Origin: Nitrosomonas sp. sh817
Lineage (GTDB): Bacteria; Pseudomonadota; Gammaproteobacteria; Burkholderiales; Nitrosomonadaceae
Direction of reading: 5' to 3'
Length of the DNA stretch: 64,000 nt
Assembly: GCF_030908545.1 (NCBI RefSeq)
Contig: NZ_CP133083.1
Location: forward strand, 2,613,691-2,677,690
The notes beneath the pieces are model-generated. The model made no database searches. It saw only the letters and a list, made by a program, of their open reading frames with translations, and was not told the origin of the DNA. This document shows, one piece after another, positions 27,743-37,701 of the stretch. The first letter of the stretch is position 1, and every line of letters begins with the position of its first letter. The translations under genes were made by a program, and so were the position numbers.

Positions 27743-30070
27743 ATGATGAAATTCCGGCTTTTGGTTGCACTTGTTTGTCTCTTTCAAACTTTCTCCACTT
27801 GGGCCAGTGATTCTTTCATCGTCAAAGATATCCGCGTCGAAGGCATCCAGCGAACCGAAGCGGGCACAGTCTTCAGCTACTTGCCCGTTAAAGTCGGCGA
27901 CGTGATGGATGAAGAAAAGGCAACCGAGGCTATCAAAGCGCTCTATGCCACCGGATTCTTCAAAGATGTCCGCTTAAAAACCGAGAATGATATATTGATC
28001 GTAGAAGTGATCGAGCGTCCCGCGATTGCTCAGATTATTATCAATGGCGCCAAGGAATTTGAAAAAGACAAATTGCTTGAGGGCCTTAAGCTGGCGGGTA
28101 TTTCGGAGTCGCGGATTTTCAGCCGTTCGTTGCTGGAGCGCGCTGAATTGGAATTAAAACGTCAATACATCAGCCGGGGCAAATACGCTGTTAAGATTAC
28201 CACCACCACCACACCGATGGAACGTAATCGCGTCGCCATCAATTTTGATATTAGCGAAGGCCGCACGGCAAGAATCAAGAAAATAAGCTTCATCGGCAAT
28301 GAAAAGTTTTCCGATAAAGATCTCCGCGCACTGCTGGTGCTCAGAAAACCCGATTTGTTGAGCTGGTTCACGAAAAACGATCAATATTCCAAACAAAAAC
28401 TAGCTGCTGACCTGGAAACACTTCGCTCACACTATCTTGACCGGGGTTATCTGGAATTCAATATCGAATCCACGCAGGTATCGATCACACCCGATTTAAA
28501 GGATATCTACATCACCGTCAATTTAACCGAAGGTGATCAATATAAGGTCTCCGACATTAAAGTTGCTGGCGAAACGTTGATTGGTGAAGAAGAAATCCGC
28601 AAATTAATTTTAATCAAGCCCGGAGAGGTTTTTGCCCGTCAGAAGCTGACCGAATCCATCAAGGCGATCACCGATCGTTTAGGCGATGACGGTTATGCGT
28701 TTGCCAATATCAATGCCAATCCGGAAATCGATGCCGAAAACCGGCAAGCCGCCTTCACTTTTTTTATTGACCCGGGCCGGCGCGTCTACGTCCGGCGGAT
28801 TGATATCGATGGTAACGATCGTACCCGTGATGAAGTCATACGGCGCGAATTCCGTCAGATGGAAGGCGCTTGGCATTCAACCAGCAAAATCAATCTCTCG
28901 AAAGTGCGCGTCGACCGGCTGTTTTTCTTCAATAGCGTTAATGTGGAAACACCCGCTGTTCCGAATAAAACGGATCAAGTAGACATTAAGGTAAAAGTCG
29001 AAGAAAGACCGACGGGATCAATCATGTTTGGCGCGGGTTATTCAGATCGCCAAGGGTTGATTCTGAATGGTTCGGTCTCACAAAACAATATTTTCGGCAC
29101 CGGCAATTTCTTCAGCTTGGATGTCAATACCGGCGCGATCAATAAAACTTATGCGGCGTCCTTCACTAATCCGTATTTTACGGTGAATGGCGTTAGTCTC
29201 GGCTTTGATGTGTACAAACGCGATATCGATACCAGACCATTGACCCGATTCGGTGAATTTAAAACCGAAACCATGGGCGCAGGCTTTCGTCTCGGCATTC
29301 CAATCGCGGAGAATGACATCGTATCATTGGGTCTGGCTGCGGAAAATACCGACATCAGTACATTCACAAACAGCCCGGTACGCTATAAAGACTTTGTCAA
29401 AGAATTCGGCAATTCAACCGTCAATTTCCCGCTCACCCTTAGTTGGGCGCGAGATCGCCGTGACAGCGCAATCTGGACCACCTCGGGCACCACGCACCGC
29501 TTGTTCGGCGAAGTCAGCGTCCCAGGCGGAGACTTGGATTATTATAAAGTCAGTTACCACCAAAAATGGTTTTATTCATTCACCGACTGGATGACGCTGA
29601 TGATCAATACCGAGTTCGGCTACGGCGATGGTTACAGTGGCAACAACCTGCCTTTCTTCAAGAACTTCTTTGCCGGTGGAAATAATTCGATCAGAGGTTA
29701 TGATTTGAATTCCCTGGGTCCTCGCGATGAACTTATCACTGGCATATCGTCTGTCAATTCAAGGCTGTTCGCAATTGGCGCCAGTAAACGGGTGGTCGGC
29801 AACGCGGAACTGATGTTTCCACTGCCGTTCCTGCGCGACGATCGATCCCTGCGGTTCAGTTTCTTTGTTGACGGCGGAACGGTATTTAACAGATTCAGCA
29901 AACCCGGTCCCCAGAATGATTTTAGTGAGCTGGTGCGCTACTCGACCGGGATCGCGCTGACTTGGGTATCGCCGATGGGGCCGTTGAAAGTCAGTCTTGC
30001 CGAACCGCTTAACGATGTTCCCAGCGATAATCTGCAAAGATTCCAATTCATGTTCGGTCAACAATTCTGA
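27743..30070 (+). CDS. bamA: Outer membrane protein assembly factor BamA
   Basis: A 775-residue Omp85 protein that inserts beta-barrels into the outer membrane. Signal peptide (residues 1-22, ending TWAS), five POTRA domains to about residue 420 (first one VKDIRVEGIQRTEAGTVFSY) and the 16-strand barrel ending in the outer membrane C-terminal Phe (FMFGQQF). The lid-locking loop motif SIRGYDLNSLGPR is present. Adjacent to rseP and skp, the conserved arrangement. Confidence 0.98.
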   Translation: MMKFRLLVALVCLFQTFSTWASDSFIVKDIRVEGIQRTEAGTVFSYLPVKVGDVMDEEKATEAIKALYATGFFKDVRLKTENDILIVEVIERPAIAQIIINGAKEFEKDKLLEGLKLAGISESRIFSRSLLERAELELKRQYISRGKYAVKITTTTTPMERNRVAINFDISEGRTARIKKISFIGNEKFSDKDLRALLVLRKPDLLSWFTKNDQYSKQKLAADLETLRSHYLDRGYLEFNIESTQVSITPDLKDIYITVNLTEGDQYKVSDIKVAGETLIGEEEIRKLILIKPGEVFARQKLTESIKAITDRLGDDGYAFANINANPEIDAENRQAAFTFFIDPGRRVYVRRIDIDGNDRTRDEVIRREFRQMEGAWHSTSKINLSKVRVDRLFFFNSVNVETPAVPNKTDQVDIKVKVEERPTGSIMFGAGYSDRQGLILNGSVSQNNIFGTGNFFSLDVNTGAINKTYAASFTNPYFTVNGVSLGFDVYKRDIDTRPLTRFGEFKTETMGAGFRLGIPIAENDIVSLGLAAENTDISTFTNSPVRYKDFVKEFGNSTVNFPLTLSWARDRRDSAIWTTSGTTHRLFGEVSVPGGDLDYYKVSYHQKWFYSFTDWMTLMINTEFGYGDGYSGNNLPFFKNFFAGGNNSIRGYDLNSLGPRDELITGISSVNSRLFAIGASKRVVGNAELMFPLPFLRDDRSLRFSFFVDGGTVFNRFSKPGPQNDFSELVRYSTGIALTWVSPMGPLKVSLAEPLNDVPSDNLQRFQFMFGQQF

Positions 30071-30093
30071 ATTCAACCAGGATCCTGTCACGC

Positions 30094-30630
30094 GTGAAAA
30101 GACTAATTGGCAGCATTCAACGGCAGTATGCAATCGCGATGATACTCGCCATGATCGCAGGAACCGGAATCAATAGCGTCGCTTTGGCGGAAGCAATCAA
30201 AATAGGCGTTGTTAATACCGAAAAAATTCTGCGAGAATCCATGCCGGCAGTACAGGCGCAGAAAAAAATCGAGCAGGAATTCATTCCACGCGATGAAGAC
30301 ATCAAGAAAATGGCGCTGCAAGCTAAGAATCTTCAAGACAAGCTCGAGAAAAACGGGACTGCCATGGAAGAAACGGAACGGCGGAATCTGGAAAGAAATC
30401 TTGCCAATCTGAGCCGGGAATATCAGCGCGCGCAACGGCAAATGCGCGAAGACCTGAGCGTACGCCAGAACGAAGAATACGGCATCATTCTGGAACGCAC
30501 CAACCGCGCCATCAATCATATTGCCGAAAAAGAGCATTATGATTTGATCCTGCAATTGCAAGACTCGGTATACCGGAGCCAACGTATCGATATTACCGAC
30601 AAAGTTATCAAAGTGCTCGAAAACGAATAA
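30094..30630 (+). CDS. skp: Periplasmic OmpH/Skp-family chaperone
   Basis: A 178-residue chaperone that carries unfolded outer membrane proteins to BamA. GTG start (30094); a signal peptide runs to about residue 33 ([10 protein letters not shown]). The mature part starts [18 protein letters not shown] and continues as a long charged coiled coil, the two-arm tentacle structure of Skp. Located right after bamA, its functional partner. Confidence 0.93.
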   Translation: MKRLIGSIQRQYAIAMILAMIAGTGINSVALAEAIKIGVVNTEKILRESMPAVQAQKKIEQEFIPRDEDIKKMALQAKNLQDKLEKNGTAMEETERRNLERNLANLSREYQRAQRQMREDLSVRQNEEYGIILERTNRAINHIAEKEHYDLILQLQDSVYRSQRIDITDKVIKVLENE

Positions 30631-30698
30631 AGTACCCGGCAAATAAGCGGCGCAAAAAATATCGAGCAAAATCACACAGGGCCCAAAAGGACAATATT

Positions 30699-31133
30699 AT
30701 GAATATTCACGAAATCCTGAAATATCTGCCGCACCGTTACCCGATATTGCTGGTGGACAGAGTCATTTCCCTCGAAGCGGGCAAAGATATCGTCGCGTTA
30801 AAAAATGTTTCCATCAACGAACCATTCTTTTCCGGACATTTTCCGCATTATCCGGTCATGCCGGGCGTGTTGATCGTTGAAGCGCTGGCACAGGCTGCCG
30901 CGTTGCTGACGCTCAAAACCGAAAATAACGCCAACAACACCGATTCGGTATATTACTTTGTCGGCATCGACGGGGTGCGTTTCAAAAAGCCGGTCTTGCC
31001 CGGCGATCAGCTTATCTTGAAAGTTTCCATCGAACGTCAAATCAAAGGCTTATGGAAATATTCCGCCCGCGCTGAAGTGGATGATCAATTGGTCACCGAA
31101 GCGCAGCTGATGTGTACCGCCCGTCCGGTTTAA
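30699..31133 (+). CDS. fabZ: 3-hydroxyacyl-ACP dehydratase FabZ
   Basis: A 144-residue hot-dog fold dehydratase of fatty acid elongation. Starts [19 protein letters not shown] and carries the catalytic His and Glu in [20 protein letters not shown]. It is placed directly after skp; lpxD, usually between them, is absent, and lpxA/lpxB do not follow. Confidence 0.97.
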   Translation: MNIHEILKYLPHRYPILLVDRVISLEAGKDIVALKNVSINEPFFSGHFPHYPVMPGVLIVEALAQAAALLTLKTENNANNTDSVYYFVGIDGVRFKKPVLPGDQLILKVSIERQIKGLWKYSARAEVDDQLVTEAQLMCTARPV

Positions 31134-31148
31134 TCTCCCTCGCCCCGG

Positions 31149-31745
31149 TTGCAATTGCAATCAGCCAGTGCTGATAGCACCACGGTCTGCGGTGTCGATG
31201 AAGCCGGACGCGGCCCCCTTGCAGGGCCGGTTTACGCCGCTTGCGTTGTTTTAAATCCGAACCATGTGATTGATGGCTTGGCCGATTCAAAGCAACTCAG
31301 CGAAAAACAACGCGATGCGCTGACTATCGAAATTAAGCAGCATGCAGTTGCTTGGGCAATTGCATCCGCCACGGTTGAGGAAATCGATCGGCTCAATATC
31401 CTGCAAGCAAGCCTGCTCGCCATGCAGCGTGCCGTGCAAAGCCTGCCGCTCAAACCCGGACGGGTGCTGATCGACGGCAAACACAGCCCCGCGCTCAATT
31501 GCGAAGTGCAAACGATCGTCAACGGCGATCGTTTAATTCCCGCAATTTCCGCCGCCTCCATTTTGGCAAAAACCGCGCGCGACGCCGAAATGCTGCGATT
31601 GCACCAGCTTTATCCGCAGTACGGCTTCGACCGGCATAAGGGCTACCCTACCAAAGCGCATTTTCAAGCCTTGCAACAACATGGCTCCTGCGACATTCAC
31701 CGGCAAAGTTTTGCGCCGGTCAAGAACATCAATCTAAATAGATAG
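31149..31745 (+). CDS. rnhB: Ribonuclease HII
   Basis: A 198-residue enzyme that removes ribonucleotides embedded in DNA. Catalytic signature [18 protein letters not shown], then [10 protein letters not shown] and [12 protein letters not shown]. No ATG is available upstream of the conserved core; the start is taken as TTG at 31149 (a second TTG at 31155 is possible). It follows fabZ by 15 bases. Confidence 0.95.
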   Translation: MQLQSASADSTTVCGVDEAGRGPLAGPVYAACVVLNPNHVIDGLADSKQLSEKQRDALTIEIKQHAVAWAIASATVEEIDRLNILQASLLAMQRAVQSLPLKPGRVLIDGKHSPALNCEVQTIVNGDRLIPAISAASILAKTARDAEMLRLHQLYPQYGFDRHKGYPTKAHFQALQQHGSCDIHRQSFAPVKNINLNR

Positions 31746-31917
31746 GCTTTTCAAAAGAAAACCCGCATCAAGCATGGATCATTGAGCACTCATATAAGGG
31801 AAGAAAACTTTAGGCGTATAATGCTGGTCATTCCGGGTGATTTGAAAAATCGTTACTCGTGTTAACCGTTGGTTTCATTTAGCTTCAATCCAAAACTCAA
31901 TAAAGGATCAAAATCAA

Positions 31918-32397
31918 ATGCGTGTTGAAAAAAATACTGTAGTTTCACTAAATTATGAATTATCGGACACTTCGGGAAAAATCCTGGAAAAAACCGATAC
32001 GCCAATCAGTTATCTGCACGGCGGTTATGGGGGAATTTTTCCGCAGGTGGAAGAAGCGTTACATGAAAAAGAGATCGGGCATTCTTGCTCGGTTCCGATG
32101 GAACCGGAAGACACCTTCGGTGAGTACGATGCCGAATTGATCCGCGTTGAGCCGCGCGACTCGTTTCCGGATAATGTAGTTGTCGGCATGCACTTTGAAG
32201 GCGGCGTGGAAGGATCCGACGATTTTATTATTTACAAAGTCACCGACGTTACCGACGATTCAGTAATTGTCGATGGCAATCACCCGTTCGCGGGCATGCG
32301 GGTAGTTTTCGCTTGCACGATAACCGATGTGCGTCCAGCCACTCCGGATGAAATCGCGCACCAGCATGTGCACGGACCGCACGGCCATGCGCATTAG
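31918..32397 (+). CDS. slyD: FKBP-type peptidyl-prolyl isomerase SlyD
   Basis: A 159-residue prolyl isomerase and metallochaperone. The FKBP part starts VSLNYELSDTSGKILEKT and the insert-in-flap domain follows around residues 70-130. The C-terminal tail HQHVHGPHGHAH is a short version of the histidine-rich nickel-binding tail. A TATAAT box lies at 31817-31822 upstream but lacks a well-spaced -35. It converges with mutS. Confidence 0.93.
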   Translation: MRVEKNTVVSLNYELSDTSGKILEKTDTPISYLHGGYGGIFPQVEEALHEKEIGHSCSVPMEPEDTFGEYDAELIRVEPRDSFPDNVVVGMHFEGGVEGSDDFIIYKVTDVTDDSVIVDGNHPFAGMRVVFACTITDVRPATPDEIAHQHVHGPHGHAH

Positions 32398-32427
32398 CGG
32401 CAAACCGCCAGCCGGGAAATCATTTAC

Positions 32428-32514
32428 GGGCATCTCTGGAAATTCAAAGTTTTAAACAAAACGAGGCGCGAGCAACAAAGTGTTGTAACAAAATCTGGAT
32501 TTTTAGAAGCGCCC
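32428..32514. repeat. Imperfect palindrome between slyD and mutS
   Basis: The gap is bounded by an imperfect inverted repeat of about 25 bases: GGGCATCTCTGGAAATTC at the left and GGATTTTTAGAAGCGCCC at the right, ending one base before the mutS stop codon. The centre (ACGAGGCGCGAGCAACAAAG) is unpaired. It may be a small interspersed repeat and could also act as a bidirectional terminator. Confidence 0.4.
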
Positions 32515-35115
32515 TTATGGGTTTTCCGTAACGTCAAGCGCCTGTCTCAAGATATAGAGTTGCTCCAGCGCTTGCCTGGGACTTAAATCATCCGGGGAAA
32601 GGTTCTGCAAAAGTGCGATTACCGGATGTTGCTCCGGTTTTTCTTCGATCGGTTCAGCCTGTGGAAAAGCAAACAAATCCATTTGCGGCGCGGATTGGAT
32701 GCTTTCCCGTTCCAATTGAACCAAGTGTTTTTTTGCCAGCCGGATGACCGGTTCCGGCACACCGGCCAATGCCGCGACTTGCAAGCCGTAGCTTTGGCTC
32801 GCCGGCCCCTCGGCCACTTTATGCAGAAAAACGATACGATGCTTGTACTCCACTGCATCCAAATGAACATTCTGCAATTGCCTGAATTCTTCCGCCAATT
32901 TGGTCAGTTCGAAATAATGCGTCGCAAATAAGGTAAAACTGCGGTTCTTGGTCAACAAATGCCGGGTAATCGCAAATGCCAGCGCCAGACCGTCAAACGT
33001 CGACGTGCCGCGCCCGACTTCATCCATCAGCACCAGACTTTGCGCCGTCGCGTTATGCAAAATGTTGGCGGTCTCGGTCATTTCCACCATGAAAGTCGAA
33101 CGTCCGCTGGCCAGGTCGTCAGCCGCGCCGATGCGGGTAAAAATCTGATCCAGCATACCGACGCGCACTCGTTTTGCCGGCACGTAGCTGCCGCAATGCG
33201 CGAGCAGCGCGATCAACGCAATTTGCCGCATGTAGGTCGATTTACCGCCCATATTCGGCCCCGTAATGATGAGCATGCGAGGCTTGCCTGTATGTTCGGC
33301 ATCCAGTTGCACATCGTTGGCGACAAAGTTTTCCACTTGCTGCTCCACCACCGGATGGCGCCCGGTTTCGATCATCATTTCGTCGTCATCGATCAGCTCC
33401 GGCGCGGTGTAGTCCAATGCCTGCGCGCGATCGGCAAAAGCGCACAAGCCATCGATTTCTGCGATACCGGCCGCCACTTGCTGCAGTGTTTGAATATACT
33501 GTCCCAACGCGTCAAGCAGCGCATCGTATAAATATTTCTCGCGCGCCAGCGCCCGGTCTTGCGCGGATAATGCTTTATCCTCGAACGCTTTTAACTCCGG
33601 CGTGATATAACGTTCGGCGCTTTTCAGCGTTTGCCGTCGCCGGTAGTCGTCCGGGATTTTCTCGCTGTGCGCGTGCGTGACTTCGATATAAAACCCATGC
33701 ACGCGGTTATATTCGACTTTCAGATTCGGAATGCCGGTGCGTTCTTTCTCCCGCATTTCCAATTGCAACAGGAACTCGCCGCAATTGTTCTGCAGCGCCC
33801 GCAATTCATCGAGCTCCGCATCGTAGCCGTCGGCAATGACATTGCCTTCGCGCAGCACTACTCCCGGTTCCGGCAATAATGCCTTGTTTAAAAGCTCGAC
33901 CAATGCCTTATCGATCTGCAGTGCCTGCAGCAATTGACCGATGCGCTCGCTGGCACAAGCGCGTAGCGCTTGAATGATTCCAGGCAACAACCCCAAGCTG
34001 TCGCGCAGGCCTGACAAATCGCGCGGGCGCGCCGATTTGAGTGCGATACGGGCAGTTATCCGTTCCACATCGGCAAATTGCCGCAGCAAGCTTCTGACGG
34101 CAAGATAGTCATTTTGTCCGTTTTCCCCGAGCAATGCCGCGATGCTGTCGAGCCGCTGCTGTATCGCTGTCTTGTCGCGTAACGGATGATGCAGCCAGAA
34201 TTGCAGCAAGCGACTGCCCATGTTGGTCGCGCAGGTATCGAGCAGCGACAGCAAGGTCGGCGACCGTTCGCCGCGTATCGTCTCGGAAATTTCCAGATTG
34301 CGGCGTGTCGCAGCATCCATCCGCACATACACGCTCTCGCGTTCGGCTTGCATCGACGTGATATGCGGCGCAGCCGATCCTTGCGTCAAGCGGACATATT
34401 CCAGCAAAGCCCCGGCCGCGCATAACGCAACCGGTAAATCATCGCAACCGAATCCGGAAAGATCGTGCGTTTCAAATTGACGAATCAATCCGTTGACCGC
34501 GCTATCGTACTCAAATTGCCATAATGGTAAACGCTTCAACACCCACTGCCGGCCTTGCAAATCATCGGAAGGCAATGATTCCGGCAGCAAGATTTCCGAC
34601 GGCTGCAGCCGTTCCAGCTCGCTCAGCAGATTCTTTGCGGAAGTCTCCAGCACTTTCAGTTGGCCTGCGGCCAGATTCAGCCATGCCAGCCCCAGCGTCG
34701 AATCCTGCACGAACAATGCCAGCAAAATGCAATCGCGCTTGTCGTCGAGCAGCGCGGCATCGGTCAATGTCCCCGGCGTAATGATACGGACTACTTTACG
34801 CGCGACCGGCCCCTTGCTGGTGGCTGGATCTCCCACTTGCTCGCAGATCGCAACCGACTCGCCCGCTTTTACCAGCTTAGCCAGATATTGCTCGGCCGCG
34901 TGATACGGCACCCCCGCCATCTTGATCGGCCTCCCGGCGGAAGCACCGCGCTGTGTCAGCGTAATCCCCAGCAGTTTTGCCGCCTTCTCGGCATCGTCGA
35001 AAAACAACTCGTAAAAATCCCCCATGCGATAAAACATCAGCATGTCGGGATGCTGAGCTTTAATCTGCAAATACTGTTGCATCATCGGGGTATGTTGTTC
35101 TGGTTGGGATTTCAT
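32515..35115 (-). CDS. mutS: DNA mismatch repair protein MutS
   Basis: An 866-residue mismatch recognition ATPase. The N-terminal mismatch-binding motif is [10 protein letters not shown] (about residue 32), and the ATPase domain has Walker [16 protein letters not shown], Walker [17 protein letters not shown] and the [11 protein letters not shown] block. Full length. Standalone minus-strand gene just upstream of, and divergent from, the CRISPR-Cas region. Confidence 0.98.
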   Translation of the reverse strand: MKSQPEQHTPMMQQYLQIKAQHPDMLMFYRMGDFYELFFDDAEKAAKLLGITLTQRGASAGRPIKMAGVPYHAAEQYLAKLVKAGESVAICEQVGDPATSKGPVARKVVRIITPGTLTDAALLDDKRDCILLALFVQDSTLGLAWLNLAAGQLKVLETSAKNLLSELERLQPSEILLPESLPSDDLQGRQWVLKRLPLWQFEYDSAVNGLIRQFETHDLSGFGCDDLPVALCAAGALLEYVRLTQGSAAPHITSMQAERESVYVRMDAATRRNLEISETIRGERSPTLLSLLDTCATNMGSRLLQFWLHHPLRDKTAIQQRLDSIAALLGENGQNDYLAVRSLLRQFADVERITARIALKSARPRDLSGLRDSLGLLPGIIQALRACASERIGQLLQALQIDKALVELLNKALLPEPGVVLREGNVIADGYDAELDELRALQNNCGEFLLQLEMREKERTGIPNLKVEYNRVHGFYIEVTHAHSEKIPDDYRRRQTLKSAERYITPELKAFEDKALSAQDRALAREKYLYDALLDALGQYIQTLQQVAAGIAEIDGLCAFADRAQALDYTAPELIDDDEMMIETGRHPVVEQQVENFVANDVQLDAEHTGKPRMLIITGPNMGGKSTYMRQIALIALLAHCGSYVPAKRVRVGMLDQIFTRIGAADDLASGRSTFMVEMTETANILHNATAQSLVLMDEVGRGTSTFDGLALAFAITRHLLTKNRSFTLFATHYFELTKLAEEFRQLQNVHLDAVEYKHRIVFLHKVAEGPASQSYGLQVAALAGVPEPVIRLAKKHLVQLERESIQSAPQMDLFAFPQAEPIEEKPEQHPVIALLQNLSPDDLSPRQALEQLYILRQALDVTENP

Positions 35116-35235
35116 ATTTAATGCCAGCGGTTATATTGCAAAATCGAAATGCTCATTCGTCGTATCCGCTTAAAATAATTGATTAAGTGATGCTTACTGC
35201 CTAATAACAATGAATCATCCGTTCCGGATCGGGAA

Positions 35236-35427
35236 TTGGGAAAAACATTGACCTCCAATATTACCAAACACGCGAACCTTCAACGCAGTTATTGGATTGA
35301 TGGCGATAACATTATCCGCAAAGCCGGTGATCACTGGGATCAAGATTTAGAGTTTTCGGGGCATGCAGTGATCGCTAAAAATTTGAATGCGGGAATATTT
35401 TTGGTACCGGGAACTTGGCACGAATGA
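35236..35427 (+). pseudogene. Short frame, possible gene remnant
   Basis: A 63-codon frame from TTG 35236 (or TTG 35248) ending at TGA 35425-35427, with the content RSYWIDGDNIIRKAGDHWDQ. After the TGA the same frame stays open for another 33 codons (KYQWISSKEIDFNRVTNEQI...) to TAA at 35524-35526. This suggests a small gene with an internal stop, or a degraded PAS-like protein; I do not recognise it firmly. No ribosome site. It lies between mutS and cas2. Confidence 0.3.
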
Positions 35428-35617
35428 AAATACCAATGGATTTCTTCTAAAGAAATTGATTTCAATCGGGTGACTAACGAACAGATTAAATTGCAGTCAA
35501 CACAATACTTGATGAGATGCCTTTAATTGATTGAGTTTTTAGATCAAATGCACTATCGGATATTTGACAAGCTTTTCAACCATAACTGAGTCTGGTTACT
35601 CTCGGTAAACTGGTTCC

Positions 35618-35902
35618 ATGACTCAACGGCAACTCTATTTAGCAGCATACGATATTTCCAGTAATCAGCGATTGCGCAAAGCGCTGCATGTGCTGCGCGG
35701 TTATGCATCGGGTGGGCAGAAATCGGTATTCGAATGTTATCTGACGCATGCCGAAAAATCCTGTTTGCTGAAGAGCATCAGTACGATCATCGACCCGAAT
35801 GAGGATCGATTCATTGTGCTGAAGTTGAGCGGAGGAAGCCATATTCATACACTTGGCAAAGCAGTGCTTCCTCAGAATGGTTCTTTTTATTATGTCGGGT
35901 GA
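35618..35902 (+). CDS. cas2: CRISPR-associated protein Cas2 (first copy)
   Basis: A 94-residue Cas2 with the ferredoxin-like start LYLAAYDISSNQRLRKAL, containing the conserved Asp of YDI, and the dimer strand GQKSVFECYL. Cas2 dimers bridge Cas1 dimers during spacer integration. It opens the CRISPR locus and is followed three bases later by cas1. A perfect -35 hexamer TTGACA lies at 35564-35569, but no good -10 at 16-18 bp follows, so the promoter is not assigned. Confidence 0.93.
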   Translation: MTQRQLYLAAYDISSNQRLRKALHVLRGYASGGQKSVFECYLTHAEKSCLLKSISTIIDPNEDRFIVLKLSGGSHIHTLGKAVLPQNGSFYYVG

Positions 35903-35905
35903 TTA

Positions 35906-36862
35906 ATGAATTGCATATATCTTGACCGGAAGAATCTGGAAATCAGGCTGGACGGCCAGGCGTTGGCTTTGTATGAAGATGGCGTGAGGAAAGGATCAGT
36001 GCCGCTGCATTTGCTGGAACGCGTCGTCATGCGCGGTAATGTGCAGTTGGAAAGCCGGGTGCTCGGTGCGTTATCGGCGCGGAATATCGGCCTGCTGGTG
36101 CTCTCCGGACGCAATAGCGAAGCGACAGCCATGCTGGCGGGAAGATCCCATAACGAGAATTCCCGTCGGCTAGGGCAATACCGTGTTAGCCTGGATGATG
36201 ATTTGCGTACTCCACTGGCGCACTGGCTGGTACTGGTAAAAGTGCGCGCGCAAAAGCGTCTGCTGCGTGAAGCTTTGCCGGTGCGTGCGGATTTGCGGCA
36301 TGCGCTGACTGTGGCAGTGCAGCGACTGGACAACATCATGAATCAATTGCGAGCAGATTCCAGCATACCGTCACTATCAAGTCTGCGCGGTTTCGAAGGC
36401 GCTGCCGCATCCGCTTATTTCAGCGGATTTACGCAATTATTCGCGCCATCGTTGAATTTTACAGGGCGAAAAAAACGCCCTGCGCCCGATCCGGTAAATG
36501 CATGTTTGTCGCTGGGCTATACGCTTTTACACCACGATGCCGTGCACGCCTGCCATATCGCCGGATTGGATACGATGTTGGGTTTTTATCATGACATCAG
36601 TTTTGGACGCGAATCGCTTCCCTGCGATTTGATGGAGCCATTGCGCCCGCTGATCGATCGTTGGGTGTGGCAGATGTTTCGTGATCGTGATTTACGGGCG
36701 GAACATTTCAGCGATGATAACGGGCGTTGCTTGCTGAATAAAGCCGGACGAAAACATTTTTACGGCTTTTATGAATCGAATAGTGGCCCCGCACGGCGTT
36801 TACTGAGACGGTATGGGTATGCGCTGGCCAGGCGCTATCAGTTGATACATGATGGTAAATAA
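35906..36862 (+). CDS. cas1: CRISPR-associated endonuclease/integrase Cas1
   Basis: A 318-residue Cas1 that integrates new spacers. The three catalytic metal ligands are in place: Glu164 in RGFEGAAASAYF, His229 in GFYHDISFG and Asp241 in LPCDLMEPLRP. The N-terminal beta domain (residues 1-80) and the helical catalytic domain are complete. It overlaps the next gene, a Cas1 paralogue, by one base (TAATG). Confidence 0.96.
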   Translation: MNCIYLDRKNLEIRLDGQALALYEDGVRKGSVPLHLLERVVMRGNVQLESRVLGALSARNIGLLVLSGRNSEATAMLAGRSHNENSRRLGQYRVSLDDDLRTPLAHWLVLVKVRAQKRLLREALPVRADLRHALTVAVQRLDNIMNQLRADSSIPSLSSLRGFEGAAASAYFSGFTQLFAPSLNFTGRKKRPAPDPVNACLSLGYTLLHHDAVHACHIAGLDTMLGFYHDISFGRESLPCDLMEPLRPLIDRWVWQMFRDRDLRAEHFSDDNGRCLLNKAGRKHFYGFYESNSGPARRLLRRYGYALARRYQLIHDGK

Positions 36863-37701
36863 TGAGACCGCTGTATATTGATGGCGCTACCAATTGCCGG
36901 GTAGTACTGGATGCCCCTGCCTTGCGGATAACCATGCCGGATCAGGCGGATCAGTTGTTTCCATTATCGCGGATTTCACGAGTAGTTTGCAAAGGCAGTG
37001 TGGAGTGGTCTATGCAGGCGTTGCTGGCCTGCGCCGATGCGGGTATCCAATTGCTGTTTCTGGAAAAAAGCGGGGCTATTCGTGCACGCTGGCTGGGTCA
37101 AAGCGGTGAACGGCAACGGCTTACTCAAAGATTGATCGATTTATTGTCACGTGCCGACGGGCCGGAGCTATATGCAAACTGGTTGTTATCGATGGAAAAA
37201 CTGGCGGCGCGCGGTTGTGCGCGGCGAATTGGCCTGTGCGATTGGCGCGAACGTCCTGCGTTGGAACTGCACCGACAGATCAGGCAAACACTGGGGCATC
37301 ATGGCAGGCATCGCGCAGCGTTAATCCAAAACATCCTCTACAGTGAGTTGCTGGTCTGGTTGCCGGAATGCGGTTTTGAACGGGACAATGAAATGTTGCT
37401 GTCGATGGAGCTGGATCTAGCGGCTGATCTGAGCCGGTTATTGCTTTGGGATTACTATATCGCGCTCCTGGATCCGGACGCGGTAAAGCCTGGCGGAAAT
37501 TCTTTGCAAATCATGGCGGAATTGTTCCAGCAGCGCCAAGAACGCTGTTACAGGTTGTTTCGAAGCAGCATCACTAAACAACCACCGGCTAAAGCCGGTG
37601 GGTTTGAGTTACGGACTGAAAGTCCGGATACGCGTCGACTAAACGACGCGTCTTATTCCGGCTCCATTTTAAAATTGTCGTTTGGATTTGGCTCAAAATG
37701 A
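36862..37701 (+). CDS. Cas1-like paralogue lacking catalytic residues; 3' end disrupted by IS
   Basis: Residues 1-80 (MRPLYIDGATNCRVVLDAPA..., LACADAGIQLLFLEKSG) follow the Cas1 N-terminal beta domain: the frame-setting ISRVVCKGSVEWSMQALLACADAGI corresponds to the Cas1 LLERVVMRGNV...ARNIGLL region. Residues 81-235 resemble the helical domain but the RGxEGxAA glutamate motif, the GFxH histidine and the DLMEP aspartate are all missing, and this part is about 60 residues shorter than in Cas1. From about residue 239 the frame enters an IS200-like element, so the last ~40 residues printed by this frame are IS sequence. Beyond the element, an in-frame tail (LMMDNKLHQFLMEVS) ends at TGA 38195-38197, overlapping cas2' as TGATG, which suggests an original length near 254. 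Probably a structural, non-catalytic partner of Cas1. Confidence 0.75.
   Translation: MRPLYIDGATNCRVVLDAPALRITMPDQADQLFPLSRISRVVCKGSVEWSMQALLACADAGIQLLFLEKSGAIRARWLGQSGERQRLTQRLIDLLSRADGPELYANWLLSMEKLAARGCARRIGLCDWRERPALELHRQIRQTLGHHGRHRAALIQNILYSELLVWLPECGFERDNEMLLSMELDLAADLSRLLLWDYYIALLDPDAVKPGGNSLQIMAELFQQRQERCYRLFRSSITKQPPAKAGGFELRTESPDTRRLNDASYSGSILKLSFGFGSK

Noticed and set aside
31782..31822. Promoter TTGAGC / TATAAT upstream of slyD
   Set aside because: The -10 hexamer is perfect but the spacing to the -35-like box is 29 bp and there is no extended -10, so I did not list it as a promoter.
35425..35427. Possible selenocysteine codon in the frame upstream of cas2
   Set aside because: No convincing stem-loop of SECIS type directly follows, and the protein is not a known selenoprotein family; decay is simpler.
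35564..35592. Promoter for the cas operon starting from TTGACA
   Set aside because: The -35 box is perfect, but the bases 16-18 bp downstream do not resemble a -10 box.
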